Shown in pieces: positions 1 through 11,749 of a stretch of 64,000 nucleotides of DNA (position 1 is the stretch's first letter; the number at the start of each line of letters is the position of its first letter). This stretch comes from Notospermus geniculatus (lineage: Eukaryota; Nemertea; Pilidiophora; Heteronemertea; Lineidae): contig NMRB01000086.1 of the NCBI GenBank assembly GCA_002633025.1, positions 616,061-680,060 of the forward strand. The letters are read 5' to 3'. The position numbers were made by a program, and so were the translations under genes. The notes below the pieces were generated by a model. That model was not told the origin of the DNA. It made no database searches and saw nothing but the letters and a program-made list of their open reading frames with translations.

Positions 1-574
1 GATGCATCGAATGGACGGGCGAAATACAGAAAATCACGCCAATTTCAACCCGCCGCTTCACAATAAATATCCATCATATCCACCCAAAAATGCCTCCCGA
101 TTATTCTCCAAACATTCATTCTCTACTACGATAACAATTTACCTCACTTGCATGCCTCCAAATCTGTTTTTCTACCCTATTTTGATCGAAAGTTTGCCGT
201 TTTGAAACATCACTTTCAGCGTTATCCACCGCACCAATCATAGCTTTCATTGCATTAGACCCGTAGTCTCGCGCAGCCAGACTCTTATTACTATGCTAGT
301 TGCCCGCCCGCAACTGCGGCTGGGTGACCGAGACTAGCAGACCCGCGGTGGATAACGCTGAAAGTGCTTTTCAAACGGCAAACTTTAGATCAAAATAGGG
401 TAGAAAAACAGATTTGGAGGCATACAAGTGAGGTAAATTGTTATCGTAGTAGAGAATGAATGTTTGGAGAATAATCGGGAGGCATTTTTGGGTGGATATG
501 ATGGATATTTATTGTGAAGCGGCGGGTTGAAATTGGCGTGATTTTCTGTATTTCGCCCGTCCATTCGATGCATC
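1..574. repeat. Long foldback (inverted-repeat) element, cut by the window edge
   Basis: Positions 1-232 are repeated in reverse complement at 345-574, leaving a loop of about 110 bases. The arms are nearly identical along their length, from GATGCATCGAATGG at the outer end to CACTTTCAGCGTTATCCACC at the loop. The left arm starts at the first base, so the element probably extends leftwards out of the window. The open frames in the arms are mirror copies of each other and are not genes. It resembles a MITE or foldback transposon; no target-site duplication can be judged. Confidence 0.85.
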
Positions 575-1238
575 CCCTTCGCGTCCTTCGGAAGCTCTAC
601 CTGTGTTGTCAGTAACCGTGTGTTATTCGACCCCCGAACATTGTCAGTAACCTCGAACATCGTCAATAATTTGATAACAGCTCCCCAGACCCCCGTGATC
701 TAGCCCTGTCCCGTGTGTAGTGGAAGAGGAGTGCCAACGGGTGGAGCGGCAAAGACGGGAACCAGTCTATGAACGCTGAGCATTGGCCGCTCTTGGTAGG
801 CCTATAAAAACCTTCGCGTTGCACCAAGGGATTGTTCTTCCTGGTTATGAGGTCTTACAATTTACCGTTTACGTTAACTTTCATTGGTAGATTTCAATCT
901 TAATTGCGTTTACGTTATTTCCATGTCACGAACGAAAACCATCTTTGTCGTAAAGTTTACGTTCACCGTTTGGATTCTTAAACTCCCTAGTGTCTGGAAT
1001 TCCCCTAACTCAACAAATTCATGGTTGATTTTTTGCCTTTCCGCTGTGATACAGCCAAGTTGAAGGGTAGCAGCAGGTAGACCTAACTACATTTTGGTTG
1101 TTCGTTTGTACCACATACTATTGTACGAGTGGACCTCTACATTTGCATAAAAGTGGGCCATTGTTTTATCATATATTGCATAAGTGGTGCATGCTGACTT
1201 TGTACTTTGTGCATATTCAGTATCTCTGCACTTCATAC

Positions 1239-1397
1239 TCCAGAATTCACGAATTTTCGACCCCAACCGGGGTCTTTTTCAAGTGGAACTTTACAATCTG
1301 AAACTCTAGAAAAGACAAGTCTTTTCTAGAGTTTCAGATTGTAAACTTCCACTTGAAAAAGACCCCGGTTGGGGTCGAAAATTCGTGAATTCTGGAG
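1239..1397. repeat. Near-perfect 159-bp palindrome
   Basis: The arm running from CTCCAGAATTCACGAATTTT is repeated in reverse complement up to GAATTCTGGAG. The centre lies at GAAAAGACAAGTCTTTTC near 1318 and there is practically no loop. No coding potential; a short hairpin element. Confidence 0.9.
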
Positions 1398-1676
1398 ATT
1401 GACTTCTTGCTTACAATCATTTTGTGTGTCAATTTTGTGCTATTCTGTATCTTGGCTCTGCACTTCATACAGTACATGTATGATGTGCAGTGCAAACTTA
1501 ATTAAAACTATTTCCATGCCGGCTTTTGGAGACACCATTTCTTGACATAAATTTACAAGTTTGGCACTTTGGTATACCCTTAACGTTATTCTTCAACAAA
1601 AGTTATAACGTTAACGAGCTGTTACTGGTCTTAAAATCTCCATCACAATGTTCTTTTGTAAGCCTATCAATCGATC

Positions 1677-2300
1677 AGAGTTTAAGATATCGCTCCTTTA
1701 ACGGTAACACTAATGTAACGCTATTTCTGACGCACATCTGCAATGTAAAAAAAAACAATAACGTTGTGTTACCGTTAGGCGATCTCTTAGGCTACTATTT
1801 TAAAAAATCTCCTACACCATTTTTTGACGATATTTTTCATATTTATTTCACTTTCACAAGATTCGTTAGAAACCTGTATTGCTACCAGCCAAAATGAAGG
1901 GAATCTTCTACCTGTTACTTGTCTTGCTGGCAATCTCCGGTGAGTACCACTTATTCGAGTGTCGAGAGTATGAAGCCAGCAGCACACCAGGCGATATCGC
2001 AAGCGATCTACTCGCCAACGATCTTCTCGCCAGCCACCGCAGACTAGGCGATGTTGGCTTTGGTATTGTTTGACATTGGGTTCAAACATCGCTGGCGAGA
2101 GGATACCACGCATCGCTGTCCAGCGTACACCTGGTGTCAACTCACTTGCGATCAGATCGCTTGCGATATTGCATAGTGTGCTGCTGGCTTAAGAGGTCGT
2201 CCCGCTAACGGTAATGTTATTTTTTACATTGCAAATATACGTCAGAAATAGTTTTAGCGTTAGTGTTACCGTTACCGGAGCGATTTCTTAAACTTTCGAC
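1677..2300. repeat. Pair of inverted MITE-like copies with a second foldback nested between
   Basis: Positions 1677-1782 and 2203-2300 are imperfect reverse complements, both carrying AACGGTAACACTAA and GCAATGTAAAAAA. Between them, 1974-2012 and 2150-2189 form another inverted pair ending in AGCCAGCAGCACAC. The intervening 1783-1973 is not part of either arm and holds a candidate signal-peptide exon. Confidence 0.7.
1894..1939 (+). CDS. Candidate signal-peptide first exon of an unidentified secreted protein
   Basis: An ATG in good context (CCAAAATGA) opens a 15-codon hydrophobic leader, MKGIFYLLLVLLAIS, which looks like a classical signal peptide. It ends in phase 1 at a strong donor, TCCG|GTGAGT. 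A signal exon ending in phase 1 is typical of small secreted and Ly-6 type proteins. I could not find a matching second exon on this strand. The cysteine exon at 4608-4733 has the compatible phase but lies on the opposite strand. The exon sits between foldback arms, so it may be a remnant or the start of a gene whose other exons I cannot see. Confidence 0.33.
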
Positions 2301-2782
2301 TTTCAGAAACTGCTCCATTATCGACAACTCTAAAGGGCCGTTTTGACGGGCGTTTTTGTCGCCGCGATAATCGCCACTTTTTTAACGCTCAGTAAAAAAC
2401 GATATCGCTCCGTAAGTCGATCGACTGTTGATCGAGTTTTACCATGGCTTTTTTCTCTCGCTGGCGATGTCACCCGCTGTTGGCGTTTTTGGCATTTTGA
2501 CGGGCGTTTTGGATGCGATATCGCCAACAGCGTTAAAATCGCAGCGATAAAAACGCCCGTCAAACCGGCCCTTAAGGCCTGCTTTCCATTGGAGCGTTTC
2601 CATGCGCAAAAACGCTCGGAAGCATTGTTTTTTTCCGCGGCGATGGTCACGGCGCGGAAAAAGATGATGCTCCAACGGAAAGCCGCCCTTATACGCTAAC
2701 ACTATTTCGGACGTAATACATTGGCAATGTAAAAAATAACGTTAACGTTAGTGTTACCGTTAGCGGGACGACCTCTTAAAAT
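2187..2782. mobile_element. TIR element with internal hairpin
   Basis: The ends are inverted copies: TTAAGAGGTCGTCCCGCTAA near 2187 and its complement ending near 2782. The similarity continues inwards for about 90 bases. Inside, the segment beginning GGGCCGTTTTGACGGGCG (about 2336) pairs with CGCCCGTCAAACCGGCCC (about 2572). The open frames here on both strands are products of the hairpin. Non-autonomous DNA transposon by appearance. Confidence 0.65.
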
Positions 2783-2802
2783 TCCGACCAACACAAGTTA
2801 AT

Positions 2803-2943
2803 AGGGAGTTTAGAAATCAAACGATAAACGTTAACTTTACGACAACGTTATTTTTCACACTGCGAATTCACCAGATTACATGTGTACTGCATTTTCGGTA
2901 CAGGTGTACTAAAAATAACGTATATCGTTTGATTATCCTCCCC
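2803..2943. mobile_element. MITE, copy 1 of the CAAACGATAAACG family
   Basis: It starts AGGGAGTTTAGAAATCAAAC and ends ATCGTTTGATTATCCTCCC, so the termini are inverted repeats. The internal ACTTTACGACAACGTTATTT is shared with the copy at 60658-60803. Confidence 0.7.
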
Positions 2944-4452
2944 AATATTCGTTACGTGCGATTTGTTGTCAGTGAATAACGTTACGTAGGTTATCCATGT
3001 AGGCCTACATGAATGCGTGTCCGTAGTCAGTTTACGGAGGGGCGCATCCATTTTTTCCAAATGTCAATATCATCGACCTAGAAGCATAAAGCATTGGCCG
3101 GCCCCTCCCCTAAGCTGACTACGCACGCGCATACATGATAACGTGCTTTAGGTTACATGTACGTGTACTTCTGAACGGTGGTACATGTACAGTCTTGTTC
3201 GTATTAATATCAACACCGATTTTCTCAAATATCTCATTAACCACCAAACCAATTTAAATGCGGTTTTCTGCATAAGGTCAGATATCTTGTTGACTACAAA
3301 TGGGCATAATGTTTTTGCACAAGATTCACTTCTTCATTGCGTAATCTGTCATTGAAAAAAGGTAAAAAAAAACTTTTATGTTTCTGGATTTTTCACCAAA
3401 ATTCCTTTATTGCTAGAATGAAGTTGTGCCAAAATAAGGGTGATTTAGCAAGTTGCTGTCAAAATCGGTTGTTTAGCTTTTGAGAAATTGACGTTTTTGT
3501 AAAACTATATCAAGCCACTTGTCTTCCACTACCGACAACTTATGAGACGGCCCCTACATAATAATGCAAACCATACTTCGTCCCATTGTGTAGGCCCTCA
3601 GTGCATACAAACTGCATAGATCTATAGAACAGCTCAATTTCAGTCATATTCATTTGGCAAAAAGTGTTACATAATAATTTTTCAAGTTTGTGGCAGGCTT
3701 TAGTGACTAATTCATGCACTGGTCGAATTGAGGCGAACTGTGAAACGTATGGGCGAAGCCCCACTAGTACCATTATCGCCCGCAAGGACCGCCCCTGATC
3801 ATCTCATACCACTACTATATAGAAATTCCAGCTGTGGAGCTACAGAACAAACCAGACCATCTATTGACGAGCGGTAAACGGTCAAAGGTCGGGTATCGAT
3901 CGAAAACAACCATAACTTTTTTACAGCCCCTTAGCTACTCTGGTTAATTAGTAATTAGCGATTTTAATTACGATTTATAGTTCTATCAATCTCCAATAGA
4001 TGGCAGAACAGCGTAGTGTTACTCATGACTCAGCCGCCAGGAGGCCACAGCGAAGGTGCAGGTCACGGTCATCAGGTCACATGTGCAACGAGTGGCAGTT
4101 TACGGTCGTGGTAGTTCAATTTCTGTGGACCAACTGACTACCCGCGGTATTTAGGAAACATTTCGTGGCGTCTTACCCAATTTTCTACTTTTACACTAAA
4201 CTAAGCTGTAAAGGGCGATAATGCCAGTCTCAATTGTGATTGAATGACTGACTGACTGACTTTTGCCAGCACAACGTGACAGAAAACCTCTCGTCATGGA
4301 TCATAATACATAACAATAATACTAAATAGGCGATGTATGACAGTGTATGGCTTGTATGGTGTACATGTGCCCCTATCCTACCCTACCCGTCGGTCATGTC
4401 GGTCGGCGTGAGGCAGGTTGCATGCATGCGCATAGGCCTAGCTATATACATG

Positions 4453-4453
4453 N
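4453..4453. other. Single ambiguous base (N)
   Basis: An undetermined base in the assembly. It lies outside any supported gene. Another single N is at 42383. Confidence 0.9.
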
Positions 4454-4607
4454 CACACTGTAGACATGAAATTCGTAATGGACCCGTACGGTCTCGGAAA
4501 TCCACGGCAAGCCGCCGGGTGGGAAAATCGTACGGGGCCCGGTGGGTATGTGACCTAGGCATTAACCACTAGGCCAAATCTCCATCTTCAAAACTACTGA
4601 TACTCAC

Positions 4608-4733
4608 TTGTGTTTGTAGTTGTTTTGCACGTCGTCTTGCAGTCTCTGACTTGGCTTGATGTCAACTGGCCATCAGTACACGATGAACCCTCGGCGATCG
4701 ACGACTGACAGACGTAGCATTTCCGGGCTGAAC
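4608..4733 (-). CDS. Internal exon of a Ly-6/Quiver-like (three-finger) cysteine-rich protein
   Basis: On the minus strand a strong acceptor (TTTTTTCTCTGCAG) precedes a 126-nt open exon that ends at the donor GTGAGTATC. Translated in phase 1 it gives 42 residues starting SARKCYVCQSSIAEGSSC, with cysteine spacing C-x2-C-x9-C-x14-C-x3-C. The KCYVCQSS start just after a signal peptide, the CxxC and the later CxxxC are the usual first half of Ly-6/uPAR/Quiver-type domains, which are small secreted or GPI-anchored proteins. The exon starts and ends in phase 1. I found neither the minus-strand signal exon nor a last exon with the CCxxDxCN motif, so this is one exon of a gene whose remainder is unseen, or an orphan. 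Confidence 0.5.
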
Positions 4734-4984
4734 CTGCAGAGAAAAAACAAGGGGCGCGATAAGAAAAAGGACTGGGTTTGTGAAGGGGGTATGAGCAGTT
4801 AGAGGGTAAAAATCTTGCATTGACGTCCAAACTTTGGTTGTAAATGCCTGTTTTGGAGAAGCTAAAAGTTAAAGTTTGTGTTAGTCTGGCCTGGCCTTGT
4901 CAACAGGTGGAAAAGTTTGCTGGCGTTCATGAAATTCTGGAGAAAAAATTCATTGCAGCACTGTTAGAAATATCCTTACTAAAT

Positions 4985-5174
4985 TTACAGAAAAGTGCCT
5001 GCAGCAGAGTTTCAGGCTTTTTCTTTATTTCTACTGTTGAAAATTAGAAATACAGAAAATTGTAAGATAACAACTATAACTGACACTTCCATTTACAGGA
5101 ATCCGTATTTTTAACTGGTGGACTGTGAAAATAAAGAGAAAGCCTGAAACTCTGCTGCAGGCAACTTTCTGTAA
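4985..5174. repeat. 190-bp foldback element
   Basis: TTACAGAAAAGTGCCTGCAG at the left end pairs with CTGCAGGCAACTTTCTGTAA at the right end. The pairing continues through CAGAGTTTCAGGCTTT. No coding content. Confidence 0.85.
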
Positions 5175-5260
5175 TTTCAATGAATCTATGTAGGCCTATC
5201 ACTTGGACGTTTCATCACCCGACAGACCCTAAATTGGTTCAAATCATTTTTTTCATGCAT

Positions 5261-5345
5261 GTCCTGGCTGGGGATCGAACCCACACACTGACCCTGTTAC
5301 GATTGAAAATCAAGCGTGTCAGACCACTCGACCACTCGAGAACTG
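5261..5345 (-). repeat. tRNA-derived SINE head or tRNA pseudogene
   Basis: On the minus strand TGGTCGAGTGG matches the pol III A box and GGTTCGATCC matches the B box, about 45 bases apart. The seven bases before the A box do not pair with those after the T arm, and the T stem has a mismatch. It is therefore not a functional tRNA. A tRNA-derived SINE remnant is the best reading. Confidence 0.55.
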
Positions 5346-5797
5346 TCGAAGCCATGCTTTAATAAACTTGGCAAACACCATACAACGTGCCTGGAAGGTT
5401 GTGAAACCCGTGTTGACAGGCGCAATATTTAGTACAAAATACCGTGAAGACCCTTTCACCGACCAGGCCAATGTACATGTACATGCAGGCCTGAGGCCCT
5501 AAACATGGTGCTTGCTCTTGACCTGCGTCTCTAGCACGACTCATTTTTGCAACAATAGGCCTACTTTCACCATAGAACATCGAAAATCGAGCGTCAAATG
5601 CCCTTATCTTTAATCACCTATATGTGCGTAAAATGCATTCATCTCATTTTCGCTTTACTTATAATTCCAAAGGGGAAGGATTTTGAATACAACCAACAAC
5701 AGCTCAAGAAGTCGTCTAACATATAAATCTACAACATATATTACAAAGGTGCAAGCGCTCTCTGGCTTCCTGGGATTACCATTTGTGAAATAATATT

Positions 5798-6050
5798 AGT
5801 CCTGTAAAATGACAGGAATTCCTGTAAAATGACAGGAAGTGCAGTACATCAACAGTCAGCCCGTAAAATTATTGTTAAAATTAAGAAACTGCCGTTAAAC
5901 TACAAAAACTCCGTCATTTTACAAAAGTACTAGTGAATATATCACGAAACCCGTTATTCAACAGAAATATCTGTTAAACTAGAGATTTTTTGGAGTATTT
6001 ATGAATTACAGCACGATTCTGTAAAATATTTTCTGTAAAATCTTCTGTTT
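5798..6050. repeat. AT-rich region with repeated TGTAAAAT-type motifs
   Basis: CCTGTAAAATGACAGG occurs twice in tandem at the start. It is followed by many looser copies of GTAAAAT/GTTAAAC to about 6045. No gene seen. Confidence 0.5.
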
Positions 6051-6566
6051 TTTCTAACAGTGAGCGATTTAAACTGTTGGTTACTCCCATTTGGCATTTG
6101 ATGGGCTGTAATGACACAGGACGACAAATGTGCTGTCAAGAAGACCAGCTTTAGAAGCGGCATTACTATCATTTGACCAGCAGTCCTGGAGCTGGCCAAC
6201 AGGGCCCCCTGAGGATTTGGATCACTTGCAATGATTGCCATTCATCCATAATGAATTCTTGTAATTAAATGACCAAAGGTCAAGCCCTCTCTATGATGGA
6301 TAATATCCATCATAAAATGACATGTCAGAAATTACAAGTGCGAGTACTATAATGATTCGGATATCACATTCTGTTGATCGGGGCGGACCCCCAGCGAGAT
6401 GATTACAGTCACGTCCACGGCATGACAAGAAATGGTCAATTGATAACGATAATAACGACAACTGTTGCTTTCAGGAGCGCTGTCTCCTTGGAAACTTTGT
6501 GAGATGAATACTCCTGTTCGATTCAGCAGTGTGTGTCACATGACAAAGAATCGACCAGCCAGATCT

Positions 6567-6694
6567 GGGCAGACCGCACAGAAAGACCAATAGTGCTACC
6601 GGTACCCATCGGCAGTTAGTTGTAACGCATTTTCCCATTAACTAAACTGCCGACAGGCACCGAAAACACTATCAGACTTTCTGTGTGGGCGGCC
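6567..6694. mobile_element. MITE hairpin, copy 1 of the CACAGAAAG family
   Basis: CCGCACAGAAAG near the left end pairs with CTTTCTGTGTGGGCGG at the right. Internally, GTGCTACCGGTACCCATCGG and the following bases match the hairpin at 45626-45747, confirming a dispersed family. Confidence 0.8.
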
Positions 6695-6790
6695 TTGATA
6701 GACGAGACAGAGCCATGCAAGGTGACGCGTGTAGGCTAATGGACAAGAGGGCACTACGATCCAAGAAAGGAATGGTCATCCTGAGCTAAT

Positions 6791-6850
6791 CAGGGGTTCT
6801 TAGTGCTCGTTCCCTCCATCACCATGCGAGGTGACGAAGGGAGCAAGAAC
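6791..6850. mobile_element. Short hairpin of the GGGGTTCTTAGCGCTCGCTCCC family
   Basis: CAGGGGTTCTTAGTGCTCGT pairs imperfectly with GACGAAGGGAGCAAGAAC. Related segments lie near 9100-9220, 23470-23540, 34690-34745 and 35382-35641. Confidence 0.65.
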
Positions 6851-7331
6851 AAATGAACCTCAGATGGCAGGGCAGTGGCTAGCTTTTGGCTGCAGGTGGG
6901 GCTTTGGTTTGGGGGTTGTTTGAACTGTTCTTTTTACCATTTTTCGGCAAAAATCTGCATGAAAATACAGAGGGAAGACAAGAATTTGTGGACACATCTC
7001 ATCTTCTGCCAAGTACAACGTCCCACCTTACTGGCACGCACATCTGTTGGAGGAGCATGACAGCAAAACGATTTCCGACCAACATCTACAGCGAAATTGA
7101 AAAGTGAGAATGCCGGGTAAGCGACCATTCCAGGATTGACTCCCTGGGTGGGAGACATTCGTCAAACCTAACGACAAATTGAGTGATAGGTTTCTGGTAA
7201 TGACCCCAAGGGTTCACGTGTGATTTGTCAATTTGCGAGTCTCAGGGTATCACCATTCAAACCACGAACTAACCAAAACGAATGATTCCAAATCTCACGG
7301 GATTTCAGTCTCCGCTGGACTTGCAGATCTC

Positions 7332-7923
7332 TAAAGGCCTGTCTACACGATCATACATTTGTTCAAAACATCATCATACATTTGTATGATGATGTTCATG
7401 GACAGATATTTGATTGTGTAGGCTGTTTTCCCAACAAACTTGAACAGCAACCAACATGTATGATGATGTTCAAATTTGTGTGATGATGTTCAGGACAAAA
7501 TGTATGATCGTGTGGACTGTTTTGCCAACAAACCTGAACATGTTTGATGATGTTCAAATTTTTAGCTGCATGTTTCATCTTGCCAATGCAAAACATCCCC
7601 AAAAAATGTGTGATGATGTTCAGGGACAAATGTATGATCGTGTGGACGGTTTTCCCAACAAACTTGAACAGCATCCAACATTATCCTTTCTCCATCATAC
7701 TTCATCATACAAAGTCCATGAATGTTGGCCTGTAGATCGAAATCCACAACAAACTTGAACATCATCATGCAAGTGTATGATGCTGTTTTGAACAATGTAT
7801 GATGATGTTCAAAATTTTAGCTGCATTGTCACAAGACAGAAATCGACACACAAGCTTGGACATCATCATACAAATGTATGATGGTGTTTTGAACAAATGT
7901 ATGATCGTGTAGACAGGCCTTTA
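7332..7923. mobile_element. 592-bp TIR element with internal ATGATGTTC repeats
   Basis: Left end TAAAGGCCTGTCTACACGAT and right end ATCGTGTAGACAGGCCTTTA are perfect inverted repeats. The inversion continues through CATACATTTGTTCAAAACA. The interior is built from repeated TGTATGATGATGTTC, GGACAAATGTATGATCGTGT and CCAACAAACTTGAAC segments. The open frames inside arise from the repeats. Non-autonomous DNA transposon; no transposase. Confidence 0.85.
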
Positions 7924-10533
7924 GTTTGACGAGTTTCGTCTTCCATCCCCGGTGGATTAAGCACGGTGACGGGAGAGGGAACTGGACCAACAGAGACAAT
8001 CTTCAAGCTGGAGGACGTTGATTACTGGGACCTCGCATCCAAGCAGCAAATGGTCTCTAGGGACCAGACTACTGGCTCTAGAACAATTCATCTCCAGACA
8101 TTTCTTCCCCATGGACAACTTTTCCCCGAGACAATTCGTCGCTGGACAAGAGACTACATGTACATGTAGGTCCATGATTTGACCATTTGCGAAGGGATCT
8201 CGTCCCCAATGGTCGTTTGCATGGTTTGTGCCACCTTCTTGGTAGTCATTCGAGACCTCGCCTATATGGCACGGACAATCCAAGGGACGACAAGGCCGAG
8301 CAATTGGTCCCTACAGAATGTCTTTGGTGCAAGCGGCCACCACGTTTACGGGCAACACACAACAATGATATCCGCTGCGTTTGTGACACATGGTACGATT
8401 TCTACGGCATTAGGATAAGATGCCAAATATTGTTAAAACATCGAAATATTCCCCATGACCAGTGAAAACTGCTGCGTTGGAAATGGGGCTTCAGAGAAGT
8501 GCACTGAATGCCTTCCTTTCCCACGGGAAGACAAATCAACGCAGCATCCGATGATGGATGACATAGAGATGCGTCCTTGAATACTGTCACGGTATCGTGA
8601 ATATTTTGTTTCTCGCTCGAGAGGTATTTAATCGGTGCAGATGAATTATCTCAGCTCATCCAAACATTCGAATCCGCATCAATATCCCACAGGATTGTCT
8701 CAAACCTATTAAGGAATCCACGCACGCATTCCCTGACCAATTATATTATTTATAATTCCCATTTCCAGCAGTATGACATGTATGACTTACTTTGCGGACA
8801 TTGGCAAGGGTTCGTGTTTGGGTTTCTTGGAGCCAGAGGATTGCAGGCAACCAATGATGGTTCAGAGATGTTAGCAAGCCCTATGCTAATGGTCACTCCC
8901 TAAACATTTGCCATTTGGGCAGGTATGAGGCATATTGCTCTCTTTGTATCATCACTGACATAATTGGCAATAGATTAACAAAGCCTCTGATAGGACATGT
9001 AGGACCTGGTGATGGGTCTGCATCTCCACCCTTCGCCTTGGGTTAAAGAGCTGAAGTTGGGACCTGCACAAGCTAGGCCTTCCGTTGGATCCATCCTGAG
9101 AACACCAGGGGTTCTTAGCGCTCGCTCCCTTCGTCACTGCACACAAATGTGCAGTAATACTAACCATCTTGAGAATATCAGGGATTCTTAGCGGCTCGGG
9201 GTTCTTAGCAGCTGAGAACCCCTGATGTTCTCGATTGTTGGGTCCCAAAGTCTTTGAATTCAGGTCCCCGGTTTTCTGAGCCATAACTCCTACCTTTATG
9301 CCTCCACATCCACTGATAACATTCAGATCTAGTGATGTGCTTTGCAACCTTGGGTACGAGTAAATTGTCCCTGACCAAATCGATTTACAAGCACCTGAAG
9401 AAGCTCTCTCAGTGACCATAGCCAGGACGAAAAAAGTACCATTTGAAGAACTTGGTTATAGTAAAGCATCCCCTCCTGTTCCCATATTAGCAATAAAAGG
9501 ATGCATTCTCAATTAGATGCTACATCCCTGAGGAATTTTCTGCAGCCCCTCTCAGGCGTTATCATCCATTTCTCTAATCTAATAAAGAACGTATGGCCCA
9601 CGAAATGATTTAATTTGCGGAAAAAATACACAAGAAACGCCTCGGATAAAAGTTATGGTCAGCGCAGCAAATTCCAACTTGGGCAAAAACTCTCTCAAAC
9701 GACCGGTCCACACACCATAACGCATCGTTTACCAACCCCAAGGGTATTTTTCCAAATCTAGTAAATATTCATAAAAGTGATTAATCGTTCGCTACGCTTT
9801 CCCTATCTTATTTACTGCCCCTCATTTGTCGCACCGCCGCACGATTCTTCTGGGTAATTTCCCTCCGATGCTTCGCGCAGACGATATGTCGCTGCATAGA
9901 TCATCTGGTCAATTTGCCATTCATTTTCAAATCCACGCCAAATTTGCGCCCGCTAACCTTCACATAAATTTTCGAAGGCCTTCAGTTTGATCACCTTACT
10001 TGCCATTAATCTCCAATCAAAGGATTTATTCAGTGATTTATTGATCAACAAATGATGCTAGAATTCAGAATGACATCTTCGGAACTAACGCAATCTTGAT
10101 TAATACCCGTAAACGTATCTGCGGGGTGGAAGTAATTGATGATCACATGCAATGTGGGGATGTCGCTAAAGAGGTGGAGTATCACGGTGCTGAAAACATC
10201 AGCGCCAGCTGCCTTGAGGTCCCAGGTTCAATTTATCCCGTCAACATTTGGCTTGGAAGCCCTAAGAACATGTTCAGGGAACTGGACCTCGTCGACCGTA
10301 TGAACTTAGCTGACTGAGGAACGGAGATGCTTAGTCACAGCAAACAATCGGGTAAAGGTAGAATGAGCCCTCAGATTGGCTTATAAGAACAAGAGGAACG
10401 GGTAATCATGGGTTAGTCCAATAGCAAACAACCTTACAATATGAGTGGAACTGCTGGCGATAAAACGAACCCTCTGATACCAAAGAACAGGAAATCATGC
10501 GCAGACATTTTAGTTCAGAAGCAAACCGTCGAA
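7924..10533. other. Intergenic stretch without a supported gene
   Basis: I see no exon with convincing homology, codon structure or splice sites. The 155-codon minus-strand frame at 8952-9419 runs through a copy of the GGGGTTCTTAGCGCTCGCTCCC repeat family (about 9100-9220) and is taken as chance. Around 10180-10240 the string GGTTCAATTTATCCCG resembles a degenerate B box, but no full tRNA-like structure is visible. Confidence 0.5.
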
Positions 10534-10817
10534 GGCTAGGGCTACACCGAACGCGATGCGTTGACGTGCGCGTCAAAGTCTTTGTTGATAGCGAGTTTTC
10601 GCAAAGCCCCCGAAACACCAACGTGAACGCCAATCCCATTGTTCGATGCCACGAAGAGAGCAGCAAACAAAAGGATAGACGTTCGCGTCGGCGTTTCGGG
10701 GGCTTTGCGAAAACTCCCTATTTTCCGCCGCACTGCACGCAAACAAAGGCTTTCAAAGCATAAATCGCGCGTGTTGCCCTGTCGCACGTGAATTCGCGTT
10801 CGGTGTATCCCTAGCCT
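10534..10817. mobile_element. 284-bp foldback element
   Basis: GGCTAGGGCTACACCGAACG at the left pairs with CGTTCGGTGTATCCCTAGCC at the right. The inner arms pair again around GTTTTCGCAAAGCCCCCGAA and its complement at 10696-10715. Fragments of similar sequence, such as GGCGTTTCGGGG, recur near 16525. Confidence 0.85.
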
Positions 10818-11375
10818 AACAAAGACTGAGTCTGCGAGTGATAGACCGAGCGCTCTGATCAAGCCTTTCCCAGAGCAACAAACGATGCAGAATTTAACTA
10901 CTTCCACTGAATTTGCAGAGGAAACCTTGCCTTAATCAACTGATTTGATAGGATGAATCAATTAAGGAAGTGGGTTGGAATTAATAAGTGGAAGTTGTAA
11001 CTTTTAAACCCTTCTGCCTTTGAGGGTCTATTTTGCAATTTAGGAGTCATTAGCTGTGGTTTATTTGATGTAAAACTGTTCTCCTCCAATGATACGCTAT
11101 CATAGACCATAGACATGGCTTCTTCTGACATCTTGACTTTAAAGGATGCTGTGATCTAATCATGCCTCGCCAAGTTGATAAGGAGTGACGTTTATATTTA
11201 GCAGAAAGTAGGAAGTAGTTCAGTTTAAATCGGCATATGCAATTAATATTAAGAATGGGAAAAAACCCATCGCTTGTTGCTGCGATTGTGCCTGCAGTAT
11301 GCCCAACTGTACCCGGCAGGTTGTTCAAGTGTATTCAAATCAGAAGGACCAACCAAAATGATCGAAAATGATCAG

Positions 11376-11468
11376 GAACCAATCAGAGAGCTTCCCATTT
11401 AATGCGAACCAATGAGAACAATTACTAATTCTGGAGGAACCAACCATGTTCGACAAGGAACCAATCAG
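11376..11468 (+). promoter_or_regulatory. CCAAT-box cluster
   Basis: GGAACCAATCAGAG, GCGAACCAATGAGAA and AGGAACCAATCAGC lie within about 90 bases, along with GAACCAACC. CCAATCAG is the classical NF-Y site. No coding start is recognisable nearby, so the target is unknown. Confidence 0.35.
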
Positions 11469-11749
11469 CTTTTCCTGTAGTTTGCACTCAGATATTTTGT
11501 GACTCCCGAAGGGGACTATTCGTTGTCCCTTCTTCATATCGATCTGAAGGGTTAAACCGAGTTAGAGTTCATTCATCATGTTCATCACGGATGCAACTCA
11601 TTTAACCATTCCGTCCCAAATTCTCAGGAGTGTGCGGTTAATCTACGCTGTGCCTGCGATAACTTTTTTCAATCAGACGATCCAATTTCGCCTTGAGTCT
11701 TCCAGAAAGTCAATGAAGGAAGGGCGTCTGTTTGTGTTTGTGCCGTGAT

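Noticed and set aside
2330-2702. Frames of about 90-118 codons on both strands
   Set aside because: They lie wholly in an inverted-repeat element and are mirror translations of its arms.
5261-5345. Functional tRNA
   Set aside because: A and B boxes are present, but the acceptor stem does not pair and the T stem is imperfect.
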